Shown: piece by piece, positions 26,340-35,330 of the stretch
How the letters are laid out: each line of letters begins with the position of its first letter
How positions within the stretch are numbered: the stretch's first letter is position 1
DNA from: Agromyces mangrovi
GTDB lineage: Bacteria; Actinomycetota; Actinomycetes; Actinomycetales; Microbacteriaceae
Direction: 5' to 3'
DNA: 64,000 nt
Assembly: GCF_030296695.1 (NCBI RefSeq)
Contig: NZ_AP027737.1
Coordinates: 434,001-498,000, forward strand
Notes under the pieces: model-generated
Database searches by the model: none
What the model was told of the DNA's origin: nothing
What the model saw: the letters and a program-made list of their open reading frames with translations, nothing else
Position numbers and translations under genes: made by a program

Positions 26340-27839
26340 ATGGACATCCTCGCCCTCCTCATCGGCCTCGTGATCGGCGCCGCCCTCGGCGCGCTCGTGA
26401 CCGCGCTCGTGCGTTCGCGTCGGGTGACGGATGCCCCCGCGGGCGAGGACCCCGCCCTCGTCGCGGCGCGCCACCAGGGCGAGCTGCAGCAGGTCCGTGC
26501 CGACGAGGCGCAGACGCGCGCCGAGCTGCTCGCCGAGCAGCAGCGCGTGCAGGCGGAACTGCGGGCGGACCTCGCCGCCGCCTCGACCGAGGCCGACAAC
26601 CTGCGCGAGCAGATCACGCAGCAGCGCGCGCAGTTCCGCGAGTACGTGGAGCAGCAGCGCACCGACCAGGCCGAGCGCGCCGAGCGCGAGAAGCGCGAGT
26701 CGGCGGTGCTCCAGGCGCTGAGCCCCGTGCGCGAGACGCTCACGACCATGCAGCGCAAGGTCGCCGAGCTCGAGCAGCAGCGCAGCGAGCAGTACGGCTC
26801 GATCGCCGAGCAGCTGAAGCAGGCGCAGCTGAACGACGAGCAGCTCCGCGCCACGACCGAGTCGCTCGCGTCGGCGCTGCGCTCGAACAGCACGCGCGGC
26901 GTCTGGGGCGAGACCCAGCTGCGCCGCGTGGTCGAGGCCGCCGGTCTCGCCCAGTACGTCGACTTCGACACGCAGGCCTCGATCACGACGGATGCCGGTG
27001 CCGGCCGCCCCGACATGGTCATCCGCCTCCCCGGCGGCAAGTCGATCGCGGTCGATGCGAAGGTGCCGCTCGAGCACTACATCGAGGCCAGCCAGATCGC
27101 CGTCACCGCGTCGGGCGACGAGGGCGCACGCCGCAAGCAGCTCATCGAGCGGCACGTGAAGGCGCTGCGGGGCCACATCGACGCGCTCGCGAAGAAGACC
27201 TACTGGGAGGGCCTCGACGCCAGCCCCGAGTTCGTCATCGCGTTCATCCCGAGCGAGTCGCTGCTCTCGGCCGCGCTCGAGGCCGACCCGGCGCTGCTCG
27301 ACTACGCCTTCGGCAAGCGCGTCGCGCTCGCTTCCCCGGTGAACCTCTGGGCCGTGCTCAAGACCGTCGCCTACACCTGGCAGCAGCAGGCCGTCTCCGA
27401 CGAGGCGAAGAAGCTGTTCGACCTGGGCAACACGCTCTACCAGCGCATCGGCACGCTCGCCGGCCACGCGGACGGCCTGCGCCGCGCCATCGAGCGCACG
27501 GTTGAGAGCTATAACAAGTTCGCCAACTCGCTCGAGTCGCGCGTGCTCGTTACCGCCCGCCAGTTCCCGGGCATCGACACCACCAAGATCTCCGCGCTCG
27601 CCGAGCCCGAGCCCATCCACGAGCAGCCCCGCCGCCTCGCCGCGGCCGAGCTCACCGAGCCGGAGTCGCCCGACGCGGTGCGCGTGATCGAGGCAGGCTC
27701 GACCGGCTCCGCGCCCGCGGACGCTGCTGCGGCCGCCGGCCGCGACGCCGACGCCCGCGCCGCGGAAGACGACGTCGAGCTCGACTTCGACTCGGGCGAG
27801 CCGCTGCTCGACCTCGACCCCCAGATCCGCTCGATCTGA
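26340..27839 (+). CDS. rmuC: DNA recombination protein RmuC
   Basis: 499 residues. One N-terminal membrane segment (ILALLIGLVIGAALGALVTALV, residues 3-24), then a long Gln/Glu/Ala/Arg coiled coil (about 35-180), and the RmuC nuclease-like core (STRGVWGETQLRRVVEAAGL, GRPDMVIRLPGGKSIAVDAKVPLEHY, PEFVIAFIPSESLL). The DAKVPL stretch holds the PD-(D/E)XK-like residues. It limits inversions at short inverted repeats. The C-terminal ~60 residues are acidic and disordered. A dnaQ-like gene precedes it, fitting a repair role for both. Confidence 0.95.
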   Translation: MDILALLIGLVIGAALGALVTALVRSRRVTDAPAGEDPALVAARHQGELQQVRADEAQTRAELLAEQQRVQAELRADLAAASTEADNLREQITQQRAQFREYVEQQRTDQAERAEREKRESAVLQALSPVRETLTTMQRKVAELEQQRSEQYGSIAEQLKQAQLNDEQLRATTESLASALRSNSTRGVWGETQLRRVVEAAGLAQYVDFDTQASITTDAGAGRPDMVIRLPGGKSIAVDAKVPLEHYIEASQIAVTASGDEGARRKQLIERHVKALRGHIDALAKKTYWEGLDASPEFVIAFIPSESLLSAALEADPALLDYAFGKRVALASPVNLWAVLKTVAYTWQQQAVSDEAKKLFDLGNTLYQRIGTLAGHADGLRRAIERTVESYNKFANSLESRVLVTARQFPGIDTTKISALAEPEPIHEQPRRLAAAELTEPESPDAVRVIEAGSTGSAPADAAAAAGRDADARAAEDDVELDFDSGEPLLDLDPQIRSI

Positions 27840-27895
27840 CGCCCGCCCGCGGGCGCCGCATCCGCCGGCCCGCGCGCACCCACCCACCCGCCTCT

Positions 27896-27961
27896 TTCGC
27901 GAGTCGTCATGAAGTGTCGCTATCGGAGCCCCGATTCCGACAGTTCATGACGACTCGCGAA
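27896..27961. repeat. Long palindromic element, copy 1
   Basis: 66-nt near-perfect palindrome. Arms TTCGCGAGTCGTCATGAA (27896-27913) and its complement (27944-27961) match over 18 bp; after one G-G mismatch TGTCG/CGACA pairs, then an internal mismatch, then ATCGG/CCGAT, with an AGCC loop. It lies between convergent rmuC and the MFS gene and may end both transcripts. A second copy is at 29355-29427. Confidence 0.85.
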
Positions 27962-27972
27962 GCACTTCGCGG

Positions 27973-29331
27973 TCAGCCGTCGCGATCGTCGGGGTGGGGC
28001 TCGTCGACCGGGCGGTCGAAGCCGGCGGCGGCCGAGCCGCCGGTCACCGTGTCGATGGGGCCGGTCGACAGGGGTGCGTCCTCGAGCGGGTGCGCGAGCT
28101 CGTCGCGGCCGAGACGCGCGATCCAGATCGTGAGCACCGCGATTACGGGCGGCACGAGCCCCGCCACCAGGAACGTCGGCGCGAGCCCGATCGCCTCGCC
28201 CACGGGCCCCGCGATCGCCATCGACACCGGCATGAGCGCGAGCGACACGAAGAAGTCCAGGCTCGACACGCGGCCCAGCATGTGCGGCGGCACGCGCCGC
28301 TGCAGCAGCGTGCCCCAGAGCACCTGCGCGCCCTGGAAGAGCAGGCCGCACACGAACAGCGCGACCACCATCACCCACAGCGCGTCGGTGAATCCGATGA
28401 TCGCGAGCGGGAGGCATCCGAACCCGAAGCCCAGCATGAGGAGGGTCAGGTAGCGCCGAGGCATCCGCAGCGAGCCGACCCAGAGCGACCCGATCGCGCC
28501 GCCGATGCCGAACGCCGCGAGCACGAGCGCGAACTGGCCCGCCCCGCCGCCGGTCTGGTCGCGCACCGCGAACGGCAGCAGCACCTCGATCGGCCCCATG
28601 ATCACGAGCACCATGAACACGGCGAACAGCAGCGACGCGAGCAGCCACGTCGTGCGCATCAGGAACCCGAACCCGTCGCGCAGGTCGAGGAAGGTGCGCT
28701 TGAGCGGATGCACGTCGTCGTCGACGCGCTCGCCGCGCAACGGCGTCGTGCGCATCGCCAGCAGCACGAGCACCGCGCCGACCTGCGCGACCGCGATCAC
28801 CGCGAACGCCAGCCCGGGCGAGCCGATCGCGATGAGCAGGCTCGCCGCGGCCGGACCGGCTGCGTTCATGAGCGTCGGGCGCAGCACGCCCTCGACGCCG
28901 TTCGCCGCCTGCAGCTGGTCGGCGGGCAGGATCGCCGGCAGCCACGCGGAGTACGCCGGGTAGAAGAATCCGTCGGCGACGCCGAGCACGAACGCGAGCA
29001 CCGCGAGGTGCCAGACCTCGATTGTGCCGCCGAGTGCGAGCAGCGCGGCCGTGCCGAACGCCACGCCGCGCACGGCCTCGACGCCGAGCAGGATGCGTCG
29101 TTGCGGAACACGGTCGGCGGCCACGCCGCCGAAGAGCACCGCGAGCACCAGGCCCACGGCCGCGCCGGTCGCCACGATCGAGAGGTCGACCGGGGTGCCG
29201 CCGAGCTCGACGACCTGCCACACCGAGGCGACGATCCAGCAGCCGGCGCTGAACAGCGAGAACGCCAGCGCGACCGTCAGCAGGCGGTACTGGCCGAGCG
29301 CGAACGGCCGGAGCGCGCGTGGCACGCGCAT
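27973..29331 (-). CDS. MFS efflux transporter (EntS/MFS_3-like)
   Basis: 452 residues with about 12 membrane segments. Family marks: GGVAADRVPQRR (cytoplasmic loop 2-3 motif A), FFYPAYSAWLPAILP and LQAANGVEG in the N-half, RRVPPHMLGRVSSLDFFVSLALMPV in the C-half. These match the MFS_3/EntS group, which exports siderophores or macrolides. The last ~45 residues are a hydrophilic Pro/Asp-rich cytoplasmic tail. AGGAG lies 6 nt before the ATG. The gene is bracketed by the two palindrome copies; copy 2 begins 23 nt upstream of its ATG. Substrate unknown. Confidence 0.88.
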   Translation of the reverse strand: MRVPRALRPFALGQYRLLTVALAFSLFSAGCWIVASVWQVVELGGTPVDLSIVATGAAVGLVLAVLFGGVAADRVPQRRILLGVEAVRGVAFGTAALLALGGTIEVWHLAVLAFVLGVADGFFYPAYSAWLPAILPADQLQAANGVEGVLRPTLMNAAGPAAASLLIAIGSPGLAFAVIAVAQVGAVLVLLAMRTTPLRGERVDDDVHPLKRTFLDLRDGFGFLMRTTWLLASLLFAVFMVLVIMGPIEVLLPFAVRDQTGGGAGQFALVLAAFGIGGAIGSLWVGSLRMPRRYLTLLMLGFGFGCLPLAIIGFTDALWVMVVALFVCGLLFQGAQVLWGTLLQRRVPPHMLGRVSSLDFFVSLALMPVSMAIAGPVGEAIGLAPTFLVAGLVPPVIAVLTIWIARLGRDELAHPLEDAPLSTGPIDTVTGGSAAAGFDRPVDEPHPDDRDG

Positions 29332-29354
29332 GGGCGACTCCTGGTGTGGTGCAG

Positions 29355-29427
29355 CGCCTCGCGAGTCGTCACGAACTGTCGCTATTCGCGGTCCGATACC
29401 GACACTTCGTGACGACTCGCGGAGGCG
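29355..29427. repeat. Long palindromic element, copy 2
   Basis: Second copy of the 27896 element: CGCCTC-GCGAGTCGTCACGAA (29355-29375) pairs with TTCGTGACGACTCGC-G-GAGGCG (29406-29427), one bulged G. The interior keeps TGTCGCTAT and CCGATACCGACA, so both stem sequence and the internal mismatched bases match copy 1. It starts one base beyond the glpX stop and could be its terminator. Confidence 0.85.
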
Positions 29428-29428
29428 G

Positions 29429-30430
29429 TCAGAGGAAGTCGGGGTCGAGCCACTTCTGCGCGAGGTGCTCGGCGGCGACCCTCCGGATCGTACCCGACTT
29501 CGACCGCAGCACGATCGACTCGGTCGAGATGTACGGGCCGTTCTTCTTCACGCCCTGGAGCAGCGCACCGTCGGTGACGCCCGTCGCGACGAAGAAGTGG
29601 TTGTCGCCCGACACCATGTCGTCGAGCTCGAGGATCTTGTCGCAGTCCAGGCCGGCGGCCTCGGCGCGTGCGCGCTCGGCGTCGTCGAGCGGCGCGAGCT
29701 TGCCCTGCATGAAACCGCCGAGCGCCTTCACGGCGCACGCGGTCGTGATGCCCTCGGGGCTGCCGCCGATGCCGATGCACGCGTCGATCCGCGTGTCGTG
29801 GCGGGCCGCGTTGATGCCGCCCGCGACGTCGCCGTCGAGGATCAGGCGCGTCCCGGCCCCCGCCGCGCGGATCTCGCGGATGAGCTCCTCGTGGCGCGGC
29901 CGGTCGAGCACGGCGACGCGCACCTCGCCGATGTCCTTGCCCTTCGCCTCGGCGAGCGCGCGCAGGTTCTCGCCCACGGGGCGGCGAATGTCGACGGTGC
30001 CGAACCCCTCGGGGCCGGTGACGAACTTGTCCATGTAGAAGACCGAGGATGCGTCCAGCATGGTGCCGCGCTCGGAGACGGCGATGACCGACAGGGCGTG
30101 GCCGCGCCCGGCGGCGGTGAGGCTCGTGCCGTCGATCGGGTCGACCGCGATGTCGCACGCGGGGCCGCGGCCGTTGCCGACCTGCTCGCCGTTGAAGAGC
30201 ATGGGCGCCTCGTCCTTCTCACCCTCGCCGATGACCACGACGCCGTCGAAGTTCACCGTGCCGAGGAAGAGGCGCATCGCGTCGACGGCCGCCCGGTCGG
30301 CGGCGATCTTGTCGCCCTTGCCGATCCACGGCACGGCGCGGATCGCGGCGGCCTCGGTCGCGCGCACGAGCTCGAGTGCGAGGTTGCGGTCGGGGTGGTG
30401 GAACAGTGGTGCGGGTTCGGTGCTCGTCAA
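29429..30430 (-). CDS. glpX: Fructose-1,6-bisphosphatase class II, GlpX
   Basis: 333 residues, normal length. GEGEKDEAPMLF, DPIDGTSLTAAGRGHALSVI, DGDVAGGINAA and GIGGSPEG are the metal- and sugar-binding signatures. It hydrolyses fructose-1,6-bisphosphate in gluconeogenesis; in many actinobacteria it is the only FBPase. The start is TTG at 30430, with GGAG 7 nt upstream. A -10 TAGGCT (30491-30496 on the plus strand) gives a ~55-nt leader. It is preceded by a shorter paralogue and, beyond that, the divergent fba gene. Confidence 0.96.
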   Translation of the reverse strand: MTSTEPAPLFHHPDRNLALELVRATEAAAIRAVPWIGKGDKIAADRAAVDAMRLFLGTVNFDGVVVIGEGEKDEAPMLFNGEQVGNGRGPACDIAVDPIDGTSLTAAGRGHALSVIAVSERGTMLDASSVFYMDKFVTGPEGFGTVDIRRPVGENLRALAEAKGKDIGEVRVAVLDRPRHEELIREIRAAGAGTRLILDGDVAGGINAARHDTRIDACIGIGGSPEGITTACAVKALGGFMQGKLAPLDDAERARAEAAGLDCDKILELDDMVSGDNHFFVATGVTDGALLQGVKKNGPYISTESIVLRSKSGTIRRVAAEHLAQKWLDPDFL

Positions 30431-30535
30431 CGCGTTACTCCAGGTTCGACTGCGAATCGGCGCGACGCAGACGGTCGGCCGCTGTCCACGAGCCTATCCA
30501 GCGGGTTCCGCCGCGAACCCGATTCCGAGGACGAA

Positions 30536-30567
30536 CGGCGTGAAAGAATCGTGAATCTTTCACGCCG
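30536..30567 (-). terminator. Terminator hairpin of the glpX paralogue
   Basis: A 12-bp perfect stem (CGGCGTGAAAGA / TCTTTCACGCCG) with an 8-nt loop overlaps the TGA of the upstream paralogue. It separates the two glpX genes' transcripts. Confidence 0.65.
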
Positions 30568-31438
30568 CGGGCGGCACCACGCGCACGGCACGCGGGTCGG
30601 GCGCGCCGAGATCGCACGGCGTGACGGGCGACACGAACACCACGGCGTCGGCCGCGCACAGCACCTCGAGACCCAGCACCCCGTCCGGAAGGCCCGCCGC
30701 CCGCGACCGCTCGGCCTCACCGGGAGACTGCGGCGCGAACCGCACCTGCGTCGTGCCGCCGAGCGCCCGCACGGCCGCCGCCTCGATCACGCCCTCGGGC
30801 GCGCCGCCGATGCCGAGCAGCAGGTCGAGGTCGCCGCCCGGCTGCGCCGCGCGCAGCGCACGCTCGATGTCGCCGTGCAGGAACGGCACGAGCTGCGCGC
30901 CCGCCGCCACCACGGCGGTCGCGACGGCGGTGTTGCGCGGACGCTCCTGCACGGCCACGCGGAGCGCCGACACGGGGCATCCGCTCGCCTCGGCCAGCAT
31001 CGCCAGGTTCACGGCCACGGGTGCGGCGAGGGACAGCCCCGCGGCATCCGCCCCGCCCACCAGCTTGTCGACGTAGTACGCCGGGCCGATGTCGAGGAAC
31101 GCCCCGCGCGGTGCGGCGGCGAGGATCGACATGGCCCCGTCGGCGCCGGATGCCGCGAGGCGCGTGCCGTCCACCGGGTCGACCACGATGTCGACGGCCG
31201 GCCCGCCCGAGCCGAACCGCTCCCCCGGCGCGAGCATGGGCGCGTCGTCCTTCTCGCCCTCACCCGCGACGACCCGCCCGTCGACCGGCACGCGCGCGAG
31301 CGCCGCCCGCAGCGCGTCGACCGCCGCGGCATCCACCGCATCGCCGTCGCCGCGGCCGACCAACGGCATCGCCGCTCGCGCCGCCAGCGCGACCGCCCGC
31401 TCGAACCCGGCGGTCACGGCGTCGTCGAAGAGCTCCAT
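30560..31438 (-). CDS. Second, shortened GlpX-like fructose-bisphosphatase
   Basis: 292 residues, about 40 shorter than the canonical GlpX next door. The main sites are kept in altered form: GEGEKDDAPMLA, DPVDGTRLAASGADGAMSI (Arg where GlpX has Ser after DGT), GIGGAPEG. The C-terminal SIVLRSKSGTIRR block of GlpX is missing. It could be a second bisphosphatase with other specificity (for example another sugar bisphosphate or inositol phosphate) or a regulatory paralogue; the sequence cannot decide. CATGAT lies 6 nt before the ATG (leaderless). Divergent from fba. Confidence 0.82.
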   Translation of the reverse strand: MELFDDAVTAGFERAVALAARAAMPLVGRGDGDAVDAAAVDALRAALARVPVDGRVVAGEGEKDDAPMLAPGERFGSGGPAVDIVVDPVDGTRLAASGADGAMSILAAAPRGAFLDIGPAYYVDKLVGGADAAGLSLAAPVAVNLAMLAEASGCPVSALRVAVQERPRNTAVATAVVAAGAQLVPFLHGDIERALRAAQPGGDLDLLLGIGGAPEGVIEAAAVRALGGTTQVRFAPQSPGEAERSRAAGLPDGVLGLEVLCAADAVVFVSPVTPCDLGAPDPRAVRVVPPAA

Positions 31439-31500
31439 GCGGCCATCATGGCCGACCCGGCCGTCCGAGGCACCGCCTGAACGCGGCGAGCGCGACTCAC

Positions 31501-31506
31501 TAGACT
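31501..31506 (+). promoter_or_regulatory. -10 box of fba
   Basis: TAGACT at 31501-31506 matches the TANNNT -10 of actinobacterial housekeeping sigma factors. The start would fall near 31513, leaving a leader of about 34 nt with AAGGAG before the ATG at 31547. No convincing -35. Confidence 0.5.
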
Positions 31507-31546
31507 CGTGCGTGCACGCCCACGAACATCGCTGTGAAGGAGCATC

Positions 31547-32575
<1,029 letters not shown>

Positions 32576-32580
32576 GCCGG

Positions 32581-33242
32581 ATGCCGCAGGCAGACCCGTC
32601 GCGCGAGGGCGGCGCGGCACCCGACAACGGGTCCACGCCGCCCCCGCCGCCTCCGGCGCCGCCCGCCGACCGGGCACCGCAGGCGCCCGACCCGCGCCCC
32701 AAGCCGCAGTACGGCGAGTACGCGCCCGAGGGCTGGAGCTGGCAGCCGCCGGAGCAGTCCACGCACGACGACCCGCCGATGCAGCAGGCGGCCCCGCCGC
32801 CACCCGCCCCGCAGGGGGTGCGGGCGGTGCGGACGGCGCGCCCGCACCGGCGCGCCGCGAGCGCGCGTGGGACCGACCGGTCGCGCTCGGCCTGCTCGTG
32901 TTCGGGATCATCGGCGCCTCGCTCGCCGTGTCGATCCAGCAGACGCTGCCCGACGCGATGTCGCTGCTGCACACGCAGGAGGAGCTCGCCGACTACGTGC
33001 AGGCCGAGGCCGTCGCGGGCATCCTCACGACCGGCATGTGGGCGCAGATCCTGCTCTGGATCCTGACCGCGGCCACCACGATCCTGCGCCTCGTGCGCCG
33101 GCGCCTGGCGTTCTGGGTGCCGCTCGTCGGCGGCGTGCTGTCGTTCCTCATCATGTTCGGCGTGATCTGGGCGGTGCTCGTGACCGACCCGGTGCTGGTC
33201 GAGCACTTCGGCACGGTCGGCACCGCCGGCATCGGCGGCTGA
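32581..33242 (+). pseudogene. DUF6264-like Pro-rich membrane protein, one frameshift
   Basis: About 220 residues once one frame break is joined. The N-terminal half is Pro-rich (PPPPPPAPP, then PKPQYGEYAPEGWSW, typical of this Microbacteriaceae family). The C-terminal half has three membrane helices (PVALGLLVFGIIGASLAV; GILTTGMWAQILLWILTA; LAFWVPLVGGVLSFLIMFGVIWAVLV). The frame breaks at the G run 32814-32818; a sixth G joins PAPQ to GGAGGADGAPAPARRERAWDRPVALG. It starts 5 nt after fbaA's stop. Function unknown; the DUF6264 link is from memory of the family pattern. Confidence 0.62.
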
Positions 33243-33275
33243 GCGGCAGCACCCGAGCCCGCCGCCGCAACGCGA

Positions 33276-33307
33276 ACGACGCCCCCGCCGGAAGGCGGGG
33301 GCGTCGT
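33276..33307. terminator. Bidirectional terminator after the DUF6264-like gene
   Basis: Perfect 14-bp stem ACGACGCCCCCGCC / GGCGGGGGCGTCGT with GGAA loop, between two convergent genes. Very stable; it should end both transcripts. Confidence 0.85.
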
Positions 33308-33326
33308 CGTCTGCGCCGGTCGCGCG

Positions 33327-35330
33327 CTACGGTCGCTGCGCGGCCACGAGCTCGGCGTCGCCCTCGGGGTCGTCCGGCTCGATCGGCGCGGCGAACTGCG
33401 CCTCGTAGAGGCGGGCGTACGCGCCCTCGGCGGCGATGAGCTCGGCGTGCGTGCCCTGCTCCACGATCGACCCGTGCTCCATCACGATGATGGTGTCGGC
33501 GTCGCGGATCGTCGAGAGCCGGTGCGCGATGACGAAGCTCGTGCGGTCCTTGCGCAGCGCGCTCATCGCGTGCTGCACGAGCAGCTCGGTGCGCGTGTCG
33601 ACCGAGCTGGTGGCCTCGTCGAGGATGAGCACGCTCGGCTGCGCGAGGAACGCCCGCGCGATGGTGAGCAGCTGCTTCTCGCCGGCCGAAAGGTTCGACG
33701 CCTCGTCGTCGAGCACCGTGTCGTAGCCGTCGGGCAGCGCGTGCACGAAGCGGTCGACGTACGTGGCACGTGCCGCGTCGAGGATCTCCTCCTCGGTCGC
33801 GCCCGGGCGGCCGTAGGCGATGTTGTCGCGGATCGTGCCCGCGAACAGCCACGTGTCCTGGAGGACCATGCCCATGCGGGCGCGGAGGTCGTCCCGTCGC
33901 ATCCGGGTGATGTCGACGCCGTCGAGCGTGATGCGGCCCGAGTCGAGCTCGTAGAAGCGCATGATGAGGTTCACGAGGGTGGTCTTGCCCGCGCCGGTGG
34001 GGCCGACGATCGCGATCGTATGCCCGGGTTCGGCGACCAGCGACAGGCCGTCGATGAGCGGCGTGTCGGCCTCGTAGCGGAACGAGACGTCCTCGAACGC
34101 GAGGCGTCCGGTGCGCTCCTCGGGCTCCTCGCCCTCTTCGGCGTCGGGCGACTGCTCGTCGGCGTCGAGCAGCTCGAACACGCGCTCGGCGCTCGCGACG
34201 CCCGACTGGAGCAGGTTCACCATCGAGCCGATCGTGGTGAGCGGCTGCGTGAACTGGCGCGAGTACTGGATGAACGCCTGCACGTCGCCCAGTCGCATCG
34301 CGCCGTTCGCGACGAGCAGCCCGCCGACGACGGCGATCGCCACGTAGACCAGGTTCCCGATGAACATCATTGCGGGCATGATGATGCCCGAGAAGAACTG
34401 GGCCCCGAAGCTCGCCTCGTACAGCTTCTCGTTGGTGCCGTGGAAGTCGCGCTCGACCTCCTTGCTGCGACCGAACACCTTCACGAGCGCGTGGCCCGTG
34501 AAGGCCTCCTCGACCTGGGCGTTCAGCTCGCCGGTGTGCTTCCACTGCGCCACGAACCGCTTCTGCGACCGCTTCGCGATGAACGCGGTGACCACGAACG
34601 TCAGCGGGATCGTCACGAGCGCGATGACCGCGAGCAGCGGCGAGATCACGAACATCATCGCGATGACGCCGATCACGGTGAGGATCGACGTGAGCAGCTG
34701 GCTCAGCGTCTGCTGCAGGCTCTGCGAGATGTTATCGATGTCGTTGGTCACGCGCGAGAGCAGTTCGCCGCGCTGCATCTTGTCGAAGTACGACAGCGGC
34801 AGGCGGTGCAGCTTCGTCTCGACGTCCTCACGCAGCCGGTAGACCGTGCGCTGCGTGATGCCGTTCAGCACGAGTCCCTGCAGCCACGCGAACACCGACG
34901 CGAACACGTACAGCCCGAGCACGAGCAGCAGCACCTGCGAGAGCAGGCCGAAGTCGATGCCCTGGCCGGGCGTGAGGTTCATGGCCGAGAGCATCTCGGC
35001 CTGCTGGGTGTCGCCGGATGCCTCGAGGCCGGCGATCACCTCCTCCTGCGTCGTGCCCTCGGGCAGGCCCGCCGAGATCGCGCCCTCGAAGACGATGTTC
35101 GTCGCCTCGCCGAGCGCCTTCGGGCCGAGCACCGTGAGCGTCACGCTCACCACGCCGAGCAGGATGACGCCGATGACGGCCCACCGCTCGGGCTTCAGGC
35201 GCCCGATGAGGCGCTTGGCCGATGGGCCGAAGTGCATCGACTTCTCGACCGGCATGGCCATGCCCGCGGCGGGCCCACCGTGCTGGGGGCCGCGCTGCGG
35301 CTGCGGCCGGTTCGGGGTGCGCTCGCTCAT
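33327..35330 (-). CDS. ABC exporter subunit 2 (permease-ATPase)
   Basis: 667 residues. The ABC-type transmembrane domain (about residues 50-400, six helices) has a periplasmic insert near 85-125 (LPEGTTQEEVIAGLEASG). The ATPase follows: Walker A GPTGAGKTT, the signature LSAGEKQLL, Walker B VLILDEATSSVD, H-loop IAHRLSTIRDADTI. The signature has Glu where the consensus has Gly-Gln (LSGGQ), and Walker B ends in the catalytic Glu. N-terminal 30 residues are Pro/Gln/Gly-rich. Start ATG overlaps the stop of subunit 1 by 4 bp, so they are likely a heterodimer. Substrate unknown. Confidence 0.92.
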   Translation of the reverse strand: MSERTPNRPQPQRGPQHGGPAAGMAMPVEKSMHFGPSAKRLIGRLKPERWAVIGVILLGVVSVTLTVLGPKALGEATNIVFEGAISAGLPEGTTQEEVIAGLEASGDTQQAEMLSAMNLTPGQGIDFGLLSQVLLLVLGLYVFASVFAWLQGLVLNGITQRTVYRLREDVETKLHRLPLSYFDKMQRGELLSRVTNDIDNISQSLQQTLSQLLTSILTVIGVIAMMFVISPLLAVIALVTIPLTFVVTAFIAKRSQKRFVAQWKHTGELNAQVEEAFTGHALVKVFGRSKEVERDFHGTNEKLYEASFGAQFFSGIIMPAMMFIGNLVYVAIAVVGGLLVANGAMRLGDVQAFIQYSRQFTQPLTTIGSMVNLLQSGVASAERVFELLDADEQSPDAEEGEEPEERTGRLAFEDVSFRYEADTPLIDGLSLVAEPGHTIAIVGPTGAGKTTLVNLIMRFYELDSGRITLDGVDITRMRRDDLRARMGMVLQDTWLFAGTIRDNIAYGRPGATEEEILDAARATYVDRFVHALPDGYDTVLDDEASNLSAGEKQLLTIARAFLAQPSVLILDEATSSVDTRTELLVQHAMSALRKDRTSFVIAHRLSTIRDADTIIVMEHGSIVEQGTHAELIAAEGAYARLYEAQFAAPIEPDDPEGDAELVAAQRP

